Shown: positions 52,643-62,351, numbered from the stretch's first letter. The stretch is DNA of 64,000 bases from Ardenticatenaceae bacterium (GCA_020634455.1 JACKBQ010000001.1:1178001-1242000), one strand, 5' to 3'. The notes: generated from the sequence alone by a model not told the origin. Translations and numbers: made by a program.

Positions 52643-53929
52643 ATGAAAATTAACCTTCTCCATCCCCGCGACCAGTTGGTCGCCATCATGGATCGCATTT
52701 ACCACAACGGCATGACCACCCTCAGTGGTGGCAACCTTTCCATCAAAGATGACAATGACGACATCTGGATTACGCCATCGGGCATAGACAAAGGCAAGCT
52801 GACCCCCAAAGATATGATGTGCATTTCCCCCGATGGCACGGTAGAAGGGCCACACAAGCCATCGTCCGAGCTGCCGTTTCACCGCGCCATTTACCAGCTT
52901 CGGCCAGACCTCAACGCCATTGTTCATGCCCATCCCCCGGCGCTGGTTTCATTCAGCATCGTGCGCGAGGTGCCAGATACGCGCATTATCCCCCAGGCAA
53001 ACCGCGTTTGCGGGCCAGTGGGATACGCCCCGTACGCCCTACCCGGCAGCGAAAAGCTAGGCGAGAACATCGCTATGACCTTTGCCGAAGGGTACAACAT
53101 CGTCATTTTGGAGAATCATGGCATGGCGGCGGCAGGAGCCACGCTGCTGGATGCTTTCCATCGGCTGGAAACGCTGGACTTTTGCGCCCGCACGCTCATC
53201 CGTGCTCGCACATTGGGCGCGGTGCAAACATTGGCTGAACCGAGACTGAATCTGTTTGATCACCGCCACAACCAACTGCCGGAATTTGTGCCAACAGCGC
53301 ACAGCAGCCGCGAGCGGGAGCTGTGCCAGCAAATTGTGGAAATTACGGCGCGAGCCTATGACCGCCATTTGATGATCAGCACTGAGGGGGTGGTGTCCGC
53401 CCGGTTGGATGAAGACAGCTTTTTAATCACACCGACGGGTCACGACCGGCGCACGTTGACCATTGAGGATGTGGTACTGGTGCGGAGCGGCGTGCGCGAG
53501 GCAGGCAAGCTGCCCAGCCGGGCCGTGCGGCTGCACGAGGCAATTTACACACGCCATCCCGACATCCACTGCATCATGACGGCACAAAGCCCCAGCGCCA
53601 CAGCGTATGCCATTACGGCCGTTCCCTTCGATTCCCGCACCATTCCCGAAAGCTTCATTCTGCTGCGCGATGTGCCCCTGGTGCCATTTCAGATGCTCTA
53701 CACCCAGCCGGAGCAGGTGGCCGAAATCATTTCGATGCGCCAACCGGTGCTGCTGGTGCAAAATGATTGTGTGCTAACGGTGGGCAGCGACGTACTCAGC
53801 GCCTTCGATCGTCTGGAAGTTGCCGAATACAGCGCCCGGTCTTTGATAGATACGGCCGTTCTCGGCACCCTCGTTCCCATTGCCGACACAGATATCGCCG
53901 CCCTAGAAAAAGCGTTTGGGCTGGTTTAG
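52643..53929 (+). CDS. Tandem class II aldolase/adducin-domain protein with a degenerate second domain
   Basis: 428 residues forming two class II aldolase domains in a row. The first (about 1-200) is complete: SGGNLS, Glu76 in SSELPFH, zinc ligands His95 and His97 in HAHPPA and His159 in ENHG, as in fuculose- and rhamnulose-phosphate aldolases. The second (about 220-428) keeps the fold signals (ISTEGVVSARLDEDSFLITPTG, SRAVRLHEAIY) but has MTAQSPSA in place of HxHPPA and QNDCVL in place of ENHG, so it cannot bind zinc in the usual way. It may be regulatory or structural. It follows coxF by 21 bases, and a role in that operon is unclear. Confidence 0.85.
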   Translation: MKINLLHPRDQLVAIMDRIYHNGMTTLSGGNLSIKDDNDDIWITPSGIDKGKLTPKDMMCISPDGTVEGPHKPSSELPFHRAIYQLRPDLNAIVHAHPPALVSFSIVREVPDTRIIPQANRVCGPVGYAPYALPGSEKLGENIAMTFAEGYNIVILENHGMAAAGATLLDAFHRLETLDFCARTLIRARTLGAVQTLAEPRLNLFDHRHNQLPEFVPTAHSSRERELCQQIVEITARAYDRHLMISTEGVVSARLDEDSFLITPTGHDRRTLTIEDVVLVRSGVREAGKLPSRAVRLHEAIYTRHPDIHCIMTAQSPSATAYAITAVPFDSRTIPESFILLRDVPLVPFQMLYTQPEQVAEIISMRQPVLLVQNDCVLTVGSDVLSAFDRLEVAEYSARSLIDTAVLGTLVPIADTDIAALEKAFGLV

Positions 53930-53995
53930 GAATCATGACGCAGCACTTTGACCATTTGGGCCGCATCCTGATGCAAAAACCAAACCTAAACCAGC
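53920..53995. terminator. Inverted repeat between convergent aldolase genes
   Basis: GCTGGTTTAGG (53920-53930, including the stop codon) and CCTAAACCAGC (53985-53995) form an 11-base stem with a long loop. It lies between two convergent genes and could end transcription from both sides; the long loop makes it a weak candidate. Confidence 0.45.
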
Positions 53996-53998
53996 ATC

Positions 53999-56185
53999 TT
54001 AACGCAGGAATGCTTCGTGCAGGCCGCCATCTACGCTGATGACCTGGCCAGTGGTTTTGCTGAGCTTGCTGCTGGTGAGTAGGTAAGCGGCCTCAGCCTG
54101 ATCTGCCAGCGTGATGGGAGCTTTTGTTAGGGTGCGCTGGGCGTAAAAATTGGCCAGCTTATCGCGTAGCGCATCTGTCTCTTCGCTTTCGTCGTGGGGG
54201 ATGTTGTACTTCACCAGGGAGCTGATGACGCGGTCGCGCGGGAACATGCTGCTGCCTTCGACAACGGTGGCCGGAGCCAGGCCGTTCACCCGCACCAGCG
54301 GGGCCAGCTCAATGGCCAGCTCGCGCACCAGATGATTGGCGGCGGCTTTGCTGGTGTCGTAGGCCACAGACCCTTTTTTAGCAACGGCCGCATTCACGCT
54401 CGTGGTCAGCACCAAAGTGCCCGTTAGCCCTTGCGCCTCCCAAATCTGCCGCGCTTCGTCGGCAATTAAGTAACCGCCCTTCACGTTGACGGCGAAGGTG
54501 AGGTCCCATTGTGGGTCGGTGATACGGCCGTCTTTCGTCGGCGGCACAAACACCCCAGCAGTCACAATCACGTTGTCAATGCCGCCGTAAGCCAAAATCA
54601 CCTGGTTCAACATCGCCTGCACTGATTCCCGGTCAGTGATGTTGGCCCCCAGGCCGATGGCTGGGCCGCAGGCGGAGATACCTGTCCCGGCCACGCCGAT
54701 GCCCATGCCGTACTTTTTTGTTAGCTCAACGGCCGTTTCCTGCGCCGCCTCCCCGTTCAAATCTACGCAGACCACGTGCGCGCCTTCCTGCGCTACGCGG
54801 TGGGCCGTTGCCTTGCCAATACCGCTGCCCGCGCCGACCACAATTACCACGTTGCGCGCCAGCTCTTTTTCCGGCGGCATACGCTGCAACTTTGCCTCTT
54901 CCAGCAGCCAATATTCGATGTCAAACGCTTCCTGCCGAGGCAAACCCTGGTATTGGCTGATCGCCTCTGAGGCGCGCATCACTTGAATGGCCAGGGAGTA
55001 AAATTCGGCCGTAACGCGGCTTTCGCTCTTGTTTTTGCCCCAGGCAATCAGCCCTACGCCGGGGATGAGAATCACAGTGGGATTTGGATCACGCATAGCG
55101 GGGGAGTTGTCATGTTTGCACGCTTCGTAGTAAGCGGCGTAATCGGCGCGGTAGGCGGCCAAACCAGATTCAAGCTTGCTGAGCAGCGCGGCAAAATCTT
55201 CGCTTTGCGGGTTCCAATCCACGTACAGCGGCTTGATTTTGGTGCGCAGGAAATGGTCCGGGCAGCTGGTGCCAATCTCGGCCAGGCGGGCGGCATCGTG
55301 GCTGTTGACAAATTCCAGTACGCTGTCGGTAATGTGTACGGTGCCGATAAACCGTGCCTGCTGCGACACAAGACCGCGCAATGTTGGCAGCAGTTTGATC
55401 AGTAAATCTTCACGCTTGGCTTCGGGCAGCGATTGGTATTTGGTCCCGCTGAAGGTTTTCTCACCTTTGTCACGGTCTTGGATATAAACGGCCGCTTTCT
55501 CAATCAAATCCAGCGTCAGTTCGTAACACGCCTTGTCGTCGGCGGCCCAGTTGATCAGGCCGTGCTGGCCCATCACCAGCCCTTTGAGCTGCGGATTGGC
55601 GGTGGCCATGTCGCCCATCACCAACCCCAAATCGAAGCCGGGGCGCTGCCAGGGCACCCAGCCTACCTCGCCGCCGTACACATCTTGCGTTAGTTGCTGC
55701 TGGTCCTTGCTGGCGGCAATGGCAATGGCGGAGATCGGGTGCATGTGGTCCACATGCCGCGCCGGAATGAAGCCGTGCAGTGGTGTGTCAATCGAGCTGG
55801 CGCGGGGGTTGAGGTTGAAGGTGGTGTGCGGATACATGCCCACCATCTGGTCTTCAATTTCGGTTTTCACACCTTTGATCTCGGCCGCATCGTAGATTTT
55901 TTGCAGGCCGAGCAGTTTGTCCATGTAGAGCGAGGCGAAGTTGGCTCGGGTTGAAGTGCGCAGGTCACCGCCGGAGCCTTTGACCCAGAGCACGTCCACT
56001 TCTTCGCCGGTTAGCGGGTCGGTCATGAACACTTTGGAGGAGGTGTTGCCGCCGCCGGTGTTGGTAATGCGCTGGTCGTCGCCCAAGATGTTGGAGCGGT
56101 AGCGCAGCCGCTCGACGGGGTCTAGCTGGTCGGCGATGGTGTCGTCCCAGCGATAATCTACGTGTTTGTATGTTTTTTGTGACAT
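53999..56185 (-). CDS. rhaEW: Bifunctional rhamnulose-1-phosphate aldolase / L-lactaldehyde dehydrogenase
   Basis: 728 residues, with GAGGG before the ATG. The N-terminal about 430 residues are a class II aldolase domain (NTGGGNTSSKV, SSIDTPLHGFIPARHVDHMHP, VMGQHGLINW). The C-terminal about 285 residues are a short-chain dehydrogenase (VIVVGAGSGIGKATA near 445, Tyr-x-x-x-Lys in YDTSKAA near 608, SVDGGLHEAF). Family members split L-rhamnulose 1-phosphate into DHAP and L-lactaldehyde and oxidise the latter to L-lactate. It is the last gene of the rhamnose operon, and LutABC just upstream would take L-lactate to pyruvate. Confidence 0.93.
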   Translation of the reverse strand: MSQKTYKHVDYRWDDTIADQLDPVERLRYRSNILGDDQRITNTGGGNTSSKVFMTDPLTGEEVDVLWVKGSGGDLRTSTRANFASLYMDKLLGLQKIYDAAEIKGVKTEIEDQMVGMYPHTTFNLNPRASSIDTPLHGFIPARHVDHMHPISAIAIAASKDQQQLTQDVYGGEVGWVPWQRPGFDLGLVMGDMATANPQLKGLVMGQHGLINWAADDKACYELTLDLIEKAAVYIQDRDKGEKTFSGTKYQSLPEAKREDLLIKLLPTLRGLVSQQARFIGTVHITDSVLEFVNSHDAARLAEIGTSCPDHFLRTKIKPLYVDWNPQSEDFAALLSKLESGLAAYRADYAAYYEACKHDNSPAMRDPNPTVILIPGVGLIAWGKNKSESRVTAEFYSLAIQVMRASEAISQYQGLPRQEAFDIEYWLLEEAKLQRMPPEKELARNVVIVVGAGSGIGKATAHRVAQEGAHVVCVDLNGEAAQETAVELTKKYGMGIGVAGTGISACGPAIGLGANITDRESVQAMLNQVILAYGGIDNVIVTAGVFVPPTKDGRITDPQWDLTFAVNVKGGYLIADEARQIWEAQGLTGTLVLTTSVNAAVAKKGSVAYDTSKAAANHLVRELAIELAPLVRVNGLAPATVVEGSSMFPRDRVISSLVKYNIPHDESEETDALRDKLANFYAQRTLTKAPITLADQAEAAYLLTSSKLSKTTGQVISVDGGLHEAFLR

Positions 56186-56239
56186 TGGTTCCCTCAGGTG
56201 CGGCCGGGACAGGTCTGAGACCGGCCCCTACAATGATTT

Positions 56240-56884
56240 TTATTGGTTTGGTAAAAGGATGAGATGCAGCTCGCGGGGGCCGTGCATGCCCATGACGAGC
56301 TGCATGGCGATATCGGCCGTGCGGCTGGGGCCGGTAATGACGGAAATGTTGCTGTGCTGGCGAGTCTTTTCTAGCCCAGCAGCTTTTTGGGCAGCCCACC
56401 AGCTTTCCAAATCGGGCAAAATTTGGCTGGCGGCCACAACGGCGATGTGAATCAAGGGGAGAAGGGAGGCGGCGCGAGGACGGCCGTTTCCACTCAAAAT
56501 CACCAGACTACCGGTTGTTGCCAATGCCGCATCCACCCCGGTAAGCCCCACGCGCACGGAGGCATCCTGCCCCACGCAGGCGATGTTGGCGGCATCCAGC
56601 GCCGCTGCCAGCCCAGGCAGGGGAATGTGGGCCAGGTCCCAGCTAGAGATGGTTTGGTCATCAGCCACAATTTGCAAAATTTCAGAGATTGCCGCCTCGT
56701 TCGTCTGAGCCTCGTGAACCGTACAATCCACTTTGGCCGCTTCTGTTGTGAAACGGCCGTACAAAGCCCCAGCCGATTTATCTGCCAGGGGCAGCACGGG
56801 CTGGTGTTCTTGCGGCGGGGTAATGTGGGGGAACGGCCGTTTGCCGCTACGCAGCTTACCTAAAATTTTCTCTCGACTACTCAT
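56240..56884 (-). CDS. lutC: LutC, LUD-domain subunit of L-lactate oxidation complex
   Basis: 214 residues from ATG 56884; the frame is open a further 31 codons, but only into repeat-rich DNA. MSSREKILGKLRSGKRP opens the LutC family. The LUD domain contains VGLTGVDAALATTGSLVILSG and RAASLLPLIHIAVV, and SNISVITGPSRTADIAMQLVMGMHGP is the diagnostic C-terminal block. With LutA and LutB it oxidises L-lactate to pyruvate in Bacillus. The ribosome site is weak. In this operon it would process the lactate made by the bifunctional aldolase/dehydrogenase. Confidence 0.93.
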   Translation of the reverse strand: MSSREKILGKLRSGKRPFPHITPPQEHQPVLPLADKSAGALYGRFTTEAAKVDCTVHEAQTNEAAISEILQIVADDQTISSWDLAHIPLPGLAAALDAANIACVGQDASVRVGLTGVDAALATTGSLVILSGNGRPRAASLLPLIHIAVVAASQILPDLESWWAAQKAAGLEKTRQHSNISVITGPSRTADIAMQLVMGMHGPRELHLILLPNQ

Positions 56885-56993
56885 AATTTTATTTTCTTTA
56901 TACCCTTCAAATAAGGTGGAGTAAGCATCGTCACTTAAAAAATTTCTTGCGAAGGCGCGAAAATTCAGAGAAAACAATCTGCGTTAATCTGCG

Positions 56994-58409
56994 TTAATCT
57001 GCGGATGACCCTTTCTTCTCTCGCTCTTGCCAAAGCTGGTGGAACGATTTTGGTGCAAATTTGGGCGTGGCCCGGTACTTCGTCCAGCCGCCCAGCGGCC
57101 CCGGCAGCGACTTAGGCTTTAGAAAATTGGTCGCCCGGCTGGCTACCTTGCCGCCAAAGACAAAACGCCCTGGCGAGCGGTTGCCAAACGCCCACGCTTT
57201 CATCCCCACATTCCAAATGGCATCCCCTTGCCCCCGCTGCACCAAATCATGACGCAAATCGAGCAGCATCCGGGGGATGTCTATTTCCACCGGGCAAACT
57301 TGCTTGCACATGCCGCAGAGGGTGCTGGCGTGGGGCAGCGGGCTGGCGTTTTCCAGCCCGGTAAGCAGCGGGGTAACGATGGCGCCAATCGGCCCAGAGT
57401 AGACCCAGCCGTAAGCGTGGCCACCCGCCACCTGGTAAACCGGGCAGCCGTTCAGGCACGCGCCGCAACGAATGCAGGCGAGTGCCTCGGCATAGGTGGA
57501 GTTGTAGATTTGGGAACGGCCGTTATCCACCAAAACCACGTACACATGCTCCGGGCCATCCGTCTCGCCGGGCTGACGCGGCCCGTTGACCACTTGGGTG
57601 TAGACCGCCAACTGCTGCCCGGTGGCGCTGCGCGGCAGCACCTGGGTGAGCAAAGCGTAATCGGCCACGGTGGGCACAATTTTTTCGATGCCCACCAGGG
57701 CAACATGTACGCGAGGCAGGCTGGTGACCATACGGCCGTTCCCCTCGTTCGTCACCAGGCAAACAGAACCGGTTTCGGCCACGAAAAAGTTGCCGCCAGA
57801 GACGCCCATGTCGGCCGCCAGGAACTTTTGGCGCAGGGTCTGCCGAGCAAAGCGAGTCATTTCATCAACGTCATCGGTTGGCGGCATGTTGGCTTTGGCA
57901 ATGAGCAAATCCCGAATGCTCTCCTTGGTTTTATGCACAATTGGAGCCACGATATGGCTGGGCGTCTCGCCGCCCAGTTGGACGATGTATTCGCCCAAAT
58001 CAGTCTCCAGCACGTCGATGTCGGCGGTTTCTAGCGCGTGGTTGAGGCCCGTTTCCTCAGTCATCATGCTTTTGCTTTTGACCACAGCACGTACGTCGTG
58101 GCGGCGGGCAATTTCCAGCACGTGCCGATTGGCTTCTGCGCTGTCGGCGGCCCACAGCACCTGGATGCCGTTGGCCTGCATGTTGGCTTCGGCCTGTTCC
58201 AGCAAATCGGGCAGGCTGTTGAGCACGTGCCGCTTGATGGCCGCTGCCTGCTGGCGCAATGTCTGCCCATGTTCTCGGCTCACGGCGTACATGGCGGCTT
58301 CTCGCTTGGTGAAGGCGGCGTTGGTTCCGGTGGTAACGGCCGTTTGCAAATCCGGATCGTTAATGGCAATCTGGGCCGCCGGGATGAAGTTATTCGACTG
58401 AACTTTCAT
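56994..58409 (-). CDS. lutB: LutB, iron-sulfur LUD-domain subunit
   Basis: 471 residues. An N-terminal LUD domain (about 60-300; MTEETGLNHAL, GNFFVAETGSVCLVTNEGNG, TSLPRVHVALVGIEKIVP) is followed by two 4Fe-4S motifs, CIRCGACLNGCPVY and CGMCKQVCPVEID. Length and order match LutB/YkgF. It should pass electrons from lactate to the respiratory chain with LutA and LutC. The 109-base gap to lutC holds three AATCTGCGTT repeats (56975-57003). Confidence 0.95.
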   Translation of the reverse strand: MKVQSNNFIPAAQIAINDPDLQTAVTTGTNAAFTKREAAMYAVSREHGQTLRQQAAAIKRHVLNSLPDLLEQAEANMQANGIQVLWAADSAEANRHVLEIARRHDVRAVVKSKSMMTEETGLNHALETADIDVLETDLGEYIVQLGGETPSHIVAPIVHKTKESIRDLLIAKANMPPTDDVDEMTRFARQTLRQKFLAADMGVSGGNFFVAETGSVCLVTNEGNGRMVTSLPRVHVALVGIEKIVPTVADYALLTQVLPRSATGQQLAVYTQVVNGPRQPGETDGPEHVYVVLVDNGRSQIYNSTYAEALACIRCGACLNGCPVYQVAGGHAYGWVYSGPIGAIVTPLLTGLENASPLPHASTLCGMCKQVCPVEIDIPRMLLDLRHDLVQRGQGDAIWNVGMKAWAFGNRSPGRFVFGGKVASRATNFLKPKSLPGPLGGWTKYRATPKFAPKSFHQLWQEREKKGSSAD

Positions 58410-58466
58410 AATTTTTCCAAATGGGATGCGGATTTTTGATCAGCGTTTATCTGCGTCATCTGCGTC

Positions 58467-59240
58467 CTATTTTTTATCTCGAATGCCGGCGGCTAAAACG
58501 TCGGCGATGTGGCGCACGCGGGGTGGCTGGCCCTGTTTTTCCAGCCCGCCGTTCATGTGCATCAGGCAGCTAATATCGCCCGTTACCACGCAATCCGCCC
58601 CGCTGTCGGCGATCTGTTCCAACTTTTTGTGCAGCATCGCCCCGCTCACGTCGGCCATTTTTACGGCAAACAGCCCGCCAAAGCCGCAGCATATTTCGCT
58701 GTTGTCCCATTCTTTTCGGCTGAGATTTTCGGTGTTATCCAACAACATTTCGGCGGCGCTTTTCAGGTTTAGCAGGCGGAGTCCGTGGCAGGCGTGGTGG
58801 CAAACGGCCGTTTGCCGTTCCGGTAATCGCGCCCCCAAATCAGAGATGCCCAAGCCGTCCACAATAAATTCGCTGAACTCCCAGGTGATGCTGGCCAGCC
58901 GCTCCGCCTCGGCTTGCAGCGTTGGCTCGTTGGCAAACAGCTTGGGGTACTCATGCCGCACCATCGCCGCGCAAGAGCCAGACGGCGTGACGATAACTTC
59001 GGCCTGGCGGAACGTTTGGATGAAGTGGCGAGCCACCTGCCGCGCTTCGTTGCGGTAGCCAGAGTTGAACGCGGGTTGGCCGCAGCAAGTTTGCCCGTCA
59101 GGGAACTCCACCGTCACGCCGAGATGCGCCAACACGTCCACCACAGAGAGGCCGGTTTGCGGCGAGAGCATGTCTACCATGCAGGTGACAAACAGCGAGA
59201 CGGTTTTTCCTTTGGGTGAAACTCTTTTTTGTGTGCTCAT
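58467..59240 (-). CDS. lutA: LutA, CCG-domain iron-sulfur subunit
   Basis: 257 residues with two Cys-rich CCG domains: GQTCCGQPAFNSGY with an earlier FVTCMVDML, and SEICCGFGGLFAVKM with VCHHACHGLRL. This is the LutA/GlpC-type plan that binds iron-sulfur centres. Its ATG overlaps the rhaB stop by four bases (ATGA), so lactate oxidation is translationally coupled to rhamnulose phosphorylation. That is good evidence that this Lut set serves rhamnose breakdown. Confidence 0.95.
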   Translation of the reverse strand: MSTQKRVSPKGKTVSLFVTCMVDMLSPQTGLSVVDVLAHLGVTVEFPDGQTCCGQPAFNSGYRNEARQVARHFIQTFRQAEVIVTPSGSCAAMVRHEYPKLFANEPTLQAEAERLASITWEFSEFIVDGLGISDLGARLPERQTAVCHHACHGLRLLNLKSAAEMLLDNTENLSRKEWDNSEICCGFGGLFAVKMADVSGAMLHKKLEQIADSGADCVVTGDISCLMHMNGGLEKQGQPPRVRHIADVLAAGIRDKK

Positions 59241-60688
59241 TTTATGTTTTGGTAACGGCCGTATGCCTGGGTGAAAACGGCCGTATCCTCCGGTTCATAG
59301 CTTCTCAATTCATCACTGCTCGCCACAACGGCACGCGCCTGCGGCAAATCCGCAATTTCGCCCAGCGTAATGAGCTGCACCAGCGCATTGCCAATCACCG
59401 TCGCCTCGATTGGCCCAGTGACCACGGGCAAGCCCGTAGCGTTGGCCGTCAGTTGGTTGAGCAGCTCGTTTTGCGTGCCACCGCCCACAATGTGCAGTGT
59501 GGCAACTGGTTGGTTGGAGACCGCCTGAACCAGTTCCAGGACCTCACGGTAAGCCAACGCCAAACTCTCCAAAACGGTGCGCACCACTCCGCCGACGGTT
59601 TGGGGCACAGGTTGCCCGGTGCGCTGGCAAAGGTCACGAATATGCTGCGGATGATCCCCAGGCTGCAAAAAGATGGGATCGTTGGGATTGAAAATCGCTT
59701 GCAGCGGCTTGGCCTGTGCTGCCAATTGTACCAGTTTATCGTAGGAATATTCCTGCCCGGCGGCGGCCCAGGTGGCGCGGCACTGCTGCAAAATCCACAG
59801 CCCCATCACATTTTTCAGCAAGCGATAGGTGCCGTACACGCCCCCCTCGTTGGTAACGTTGGCCGCCAGCGCCTCCGGCGTGAGGATTGGCTGGTTCACT
59901 TCCAGCCCCACCAAACTCCAGGTGCCGCTGCTGATGTAGGCAAAATCCTGGGTGGTGGTGGGCACGGCCACGGCTGGTACAGCCGCAACCGCACTGCCGG
60001 TATCATGGCAGGCCGGGGCAATCACCGGAATGCCATCATAGCTGCCCAGCCTGGTTCCCGGCGGCACAATTTCGGGGAAGATGCGGCTGGGGATGCCCAG
60101 TTTGTCCATCAATTCGGTGGCCCAGGTGCCAGTTGTTGGGTTGAACATCTGCGTGGTGGTGGCGTTGCTAAATTCACACACTTTGGCCCCGGTTAGCCAA
60201 TAGTTGAGCAGGTCGGGCGCGGTGAGAAACGTGTCGGCGATTTGCAGTTGGGGCGAGCCGGATTCCACCAGGCTGAGCATCTGGAACAGGGTGTTAATGG
60301 GCATGAATTGGATGCCGGTTTGGGCGAAGATTTCCGCTTTGGATAGTTTGGTGAAGGCGCGGGGCATCATGGGTGTGGAACGGCCGTCTCGGTAATGCAC
60401 CGGATTGCCAATCAAATTCCCCTGCCTGTCCAGTAGTCCGAAATCCACCCCCCAGGTGTCCACCCCAATGCTGGCCGGGTTCAGCGCCTTGCCCTTGGCA
60501 ATGCCCGTCTGGATGTCGTCCCACAGCCGCAAAAAGTTCCAGTGCAGCGTGCCGTTGACGCTGACGGTTGTGTTGGGAAAGCGGTGCAGCTCTTCGAGTT
60601 CCAGACGGTTGCCATCAAAATGCACTGCCATCACCCGCCCCGATTCAGCGCCTAGATCAACCGCAAGAACAGTTTTGCGTGCTATCAT
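59237..60688 (-). CDS. rhaB: Rhamnulokinase (FGGY family)
   Basis: 483 residues. It phosphorylates L-rhamnulose at C1 with ATP. The FGGY N-terminal phosphate loop is in LAVDLGAESGRVM, the substrate region in GVDTWGVDFGLLD, and the catalytic Asp region in PACHDTGSAVAAVPA. The C-terminal ATP domain has LHIVGGGTQNELLNQL and VIGNALVQL, typical of RhaB. The gene starts two bases after the rhaA stop and overlaps lutA by four bases. AGGG just upstream gives a ribosome site. Confidence 0.95.
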   Translation of the reverse strand: MIARKTVLAVDLGAESGRVMAVHFDGNRLELEELHRFPNTTVSVNGTLHWNFLRLWDDIQTGIAKGKALNPASIGVDTWGVDFGLLDRQGNLIGNPVHYRDGRSTPMMPRAFTKLSKAEIFAQTGIQFMPINTLFQMLSLVESGSPQLQIADTFLTAPDLLNYWLTGAKVCEFSNATTTQMFNPTTGTWATELMDKLGIPSRIFPEIVPPGTRLGSYDGIPVIAPACHDTGSAVAAVPAVAVPTTTQDFAYISSGTWSLVGLEVNQPILTPEALAANVTNEGGVYGTYRLLKNVMGLWILQQCRATWAAAGQEYSYDKLVQLAAQAKPLQAIFNPNDPIFLQPGDHPQHIRDLCQRTGQPVPQTVGGVVRTVLESLALAYREVLELVQAVSNQPVATLHIVGGGTQNELLNQLTANATGLPVVTGPIEATVIGNALVQLITLGEIADLPQARAVVASSDELRSYEPEDTAVFTQAYGRYQNIK

Positions 60689-60690
60689 TC

Positions 60691-61950
60691 CTACCCTCGC
60701 TGTGCTAACACCTGCTTCTCGTAAGCGCGAATCTCATCCATGAAGCCATAGCCTACCGGCACGTTTTGCTGCTGGCAATAGTGGTCCCAGATTGCACCAA
60801 ACGGCAGTCCTTTTAGCTCTTCCAGCAGGGCCAGGCGGGCGGTGAAATCACCCGCCGCTTCTAGCTGGCGCAGCTGGCCGATTGGCTCCAGCAGGGCCAG
60901 CAGCAGGGCGCGTACCGCATTGCGCGTGCCAATCGTCCAGGCGGCAACGCGGTTGATGCTGGCATCAAAAAAGTCCAGGCCAATATGAGTACGCTCTAGG
61001 AAATTGCCACGCACCAGCTCCTGCATGATTGCTTGCAGCTCGTCGGTGAGCGTGACCACATGGTCGCTGTCCCAGCGCACGCCGCGGCTCACGTGCAGCA
61101 GCAGTTCCGGCACGTACAGCAGCACCGAGGAAATCTTGTCGGCGATGGTTTCGGTGGGGTGGAAATGGCCTGCGTCCAGGCAGAGCAGCTTTTGCCGCGA
61201 GCTGGCGTACCCCATATAAAATTCGTGCGAACCCACCACGTAGCTTTCGGAGCCAATGCCAAACAGCTTGCACTCGACGGCGTCCAGGTTGTGGGCAGGA
61301 TCGAGTGGTTTAGCGAAGACCTGATCCAACGAATCTTGCAGGCGCTGGCGTGGGCCGAGGCGGTCTACCGGGGTGTCTTTGTAGCCATCGGGAATCCAGA
61401 CGTTGGTAACGGCCGTACTCCCCAACTCGCTGCCAAAATACGCCCCGATCTCCCGGCTGGCAATGCAATGCTCAATCCAGAATTGGCGAATGCCCGCGTC
61501 TGGATGGGCCAGGGTAAAGCCATCGTCAGCCAGCGGGTGGGAGAAGCAGGTGGGGTTGAAATCCACGCCGTGGTTGTTGGCTTTGGCCCAATCCACCCAG
61601 CCCGCAAAATGTTCGGGGCGGATCTCGTTGCGCAGCACTTTTTTGCCCGCTTCCAGGTAGATGGCGTGTAAATTCAGCCGGTGCGTGCCGGGAATGAGAC
61701 TGTAGGCCAAGTCTAAATCCTGGCGCAGCTCGTCGGGAGTGCGGGCTTTGCCGGGGTAGTTGCCGGTGGCCATGATGCCGCCGCTCAGGCCGCGGTTAGG
61801 GTCTTCAAAGCCACCCACGTCGTCCCCCTGCCAGCAGTGCAGGCTGATGGGGATGGTGGTCAGCTTTTGCAGCGCGGCGTCGGTGTCCACGCCCAGCGCG
61901 GCGTAACGTTCTTTAGCCAGGGCGTACGCTTGTTCGATTGGATTGCTCAT
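60691..61950 (-). CDS. rhaA: L-rhamnose isomerase
   Basis: 419 residues from ATG 61950, which has AGGAA at good spacing; an ATG two codons earlier is too close to that site. It converts L-rhamnose to L-rhamnulose. Diagnostic stretches are LHCWQGDDVGGFE, the HLNLHAIYLEAG-like block (RLNLHAIYLEAGKKV), VDFNPTCFSHPLA, the metal-site segment CLDAGHFHPTETIADKIS, and HVSRGVRWDSDHVV. Length is normal (about 420). It follows the mutarotase gene across a 22-base-arm hairpin. Confidence 0.96.
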   Translation of the reverse strand: MSNPIEQAYALAKERYAALGVDTDAALQKLTTIPISLHCWQGDDVGGFEDPNRGLSGGIMATGNYPGKARTPDELRQDLDLAYSLIPGTHRLNLHAIYLEAGKKVLRNEIRPEHFAGWVDWAKANNHGVDFNPTCFSHPLADDGFTLAHPDAGIRQFWIEHCIASREIGAYFGSELGSTAVTNVWIPDGYKDTPVDRLGPRQRLQDSLDQVFAKPLDPAHNLDAVECKLFGIGSESYVVGSHEFYMGYASSRQKLLCLDAGHFHPTETIADKISSVLLYVPELLLHVSRGVRWDSDHVVTLTDELQAIMQELVRGNFLERTHIGLDFFDASINRVAAWTIGTRNAVRALLLALLEPIGQLRQLEAAGDFTARLALLEELKGLPFGAIWDHYCQQQNVPVGYGFMDEIRAYEKQVLAQRG

Positions 61951-61964
61951 AATCATTTCCTGTT

Positions 61965-62017
61965 GTAGCCGCGGATTCTTTCCGCGTTTCCAGAGCGCGG
62001 AAAGAATCCGCGGCTAC
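61965..62017. repeat. Perfect 22-base-arm palindrome between rhaM and rhaA
   Basis: 61965-61986 and 61996-62017 are exact reverse complements (outer ends GTAGCCGCGG and CCGCGGCTAC) with a nine-base loop. It lies inside the rhamnose operon, just ahead of the rhaA ribosome site, and may partly terminate transcription or stabilise the mRNA. Confidence 0.92.
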
Positions 62018-62027
62018 GGGGTTGGGA

Positions 62028-62351
62028 CTAGTCGAGGTGGAACACTTCTTCGAGTTCCACCATCATCTTATCTGCATGACCGCCATCGGGTGATTCAAAG
62101 TAGGGAGCCATGAACTGTTGCCATTTGGCGTTGATTGTTTCGCCAGCCATGCCATCGAGGGCGGCCTGAAAGCTGTCTGGCGTTTCAAAGTAGCCAAACA
62201 GAGTGCCATCTTCGCGCATGAAGAGGGAGTAGTTATGCCAGCCGTGGCGACTGAGCGCTGTGAGCATTTCGGGCCAGACGGCCGTATGATGCTTCTTGTA
62301 TTCGTCTATCATCTCTGGTTTTACTTTAAGCAAGAACCCGATTCGTTTCAT
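62028..62351 (-). CDS. rhaM: L-rhamnose mutarotase
   Basis: 107 residues from ATG 62351, with GGAG nine bases upstream; a longer frame would overlap the rhamnosidase gene. It interconverts alpha- and beta-L-rhamnose for the isomerase. The family signature is clear: MKRIGFLLKVKPEMIDEY, the KKHHTAVWPEM segment with the catalytic His, WHNYSLFMREDGTLFGYFE and a C-terminal VFHLD. It starts ten bases after the GH78 gene. Confidence 0.95.
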   Translation of the reverse strand: MKRIGFLLKVKPEMIDEYKKHHTAVWPEMLTALSRHGWHNYSLFMREDGTLFGYFETPDSFQAALDGMAGETINAKWQQFMAPYFESPDGGHADKMMVELEEVFHLD

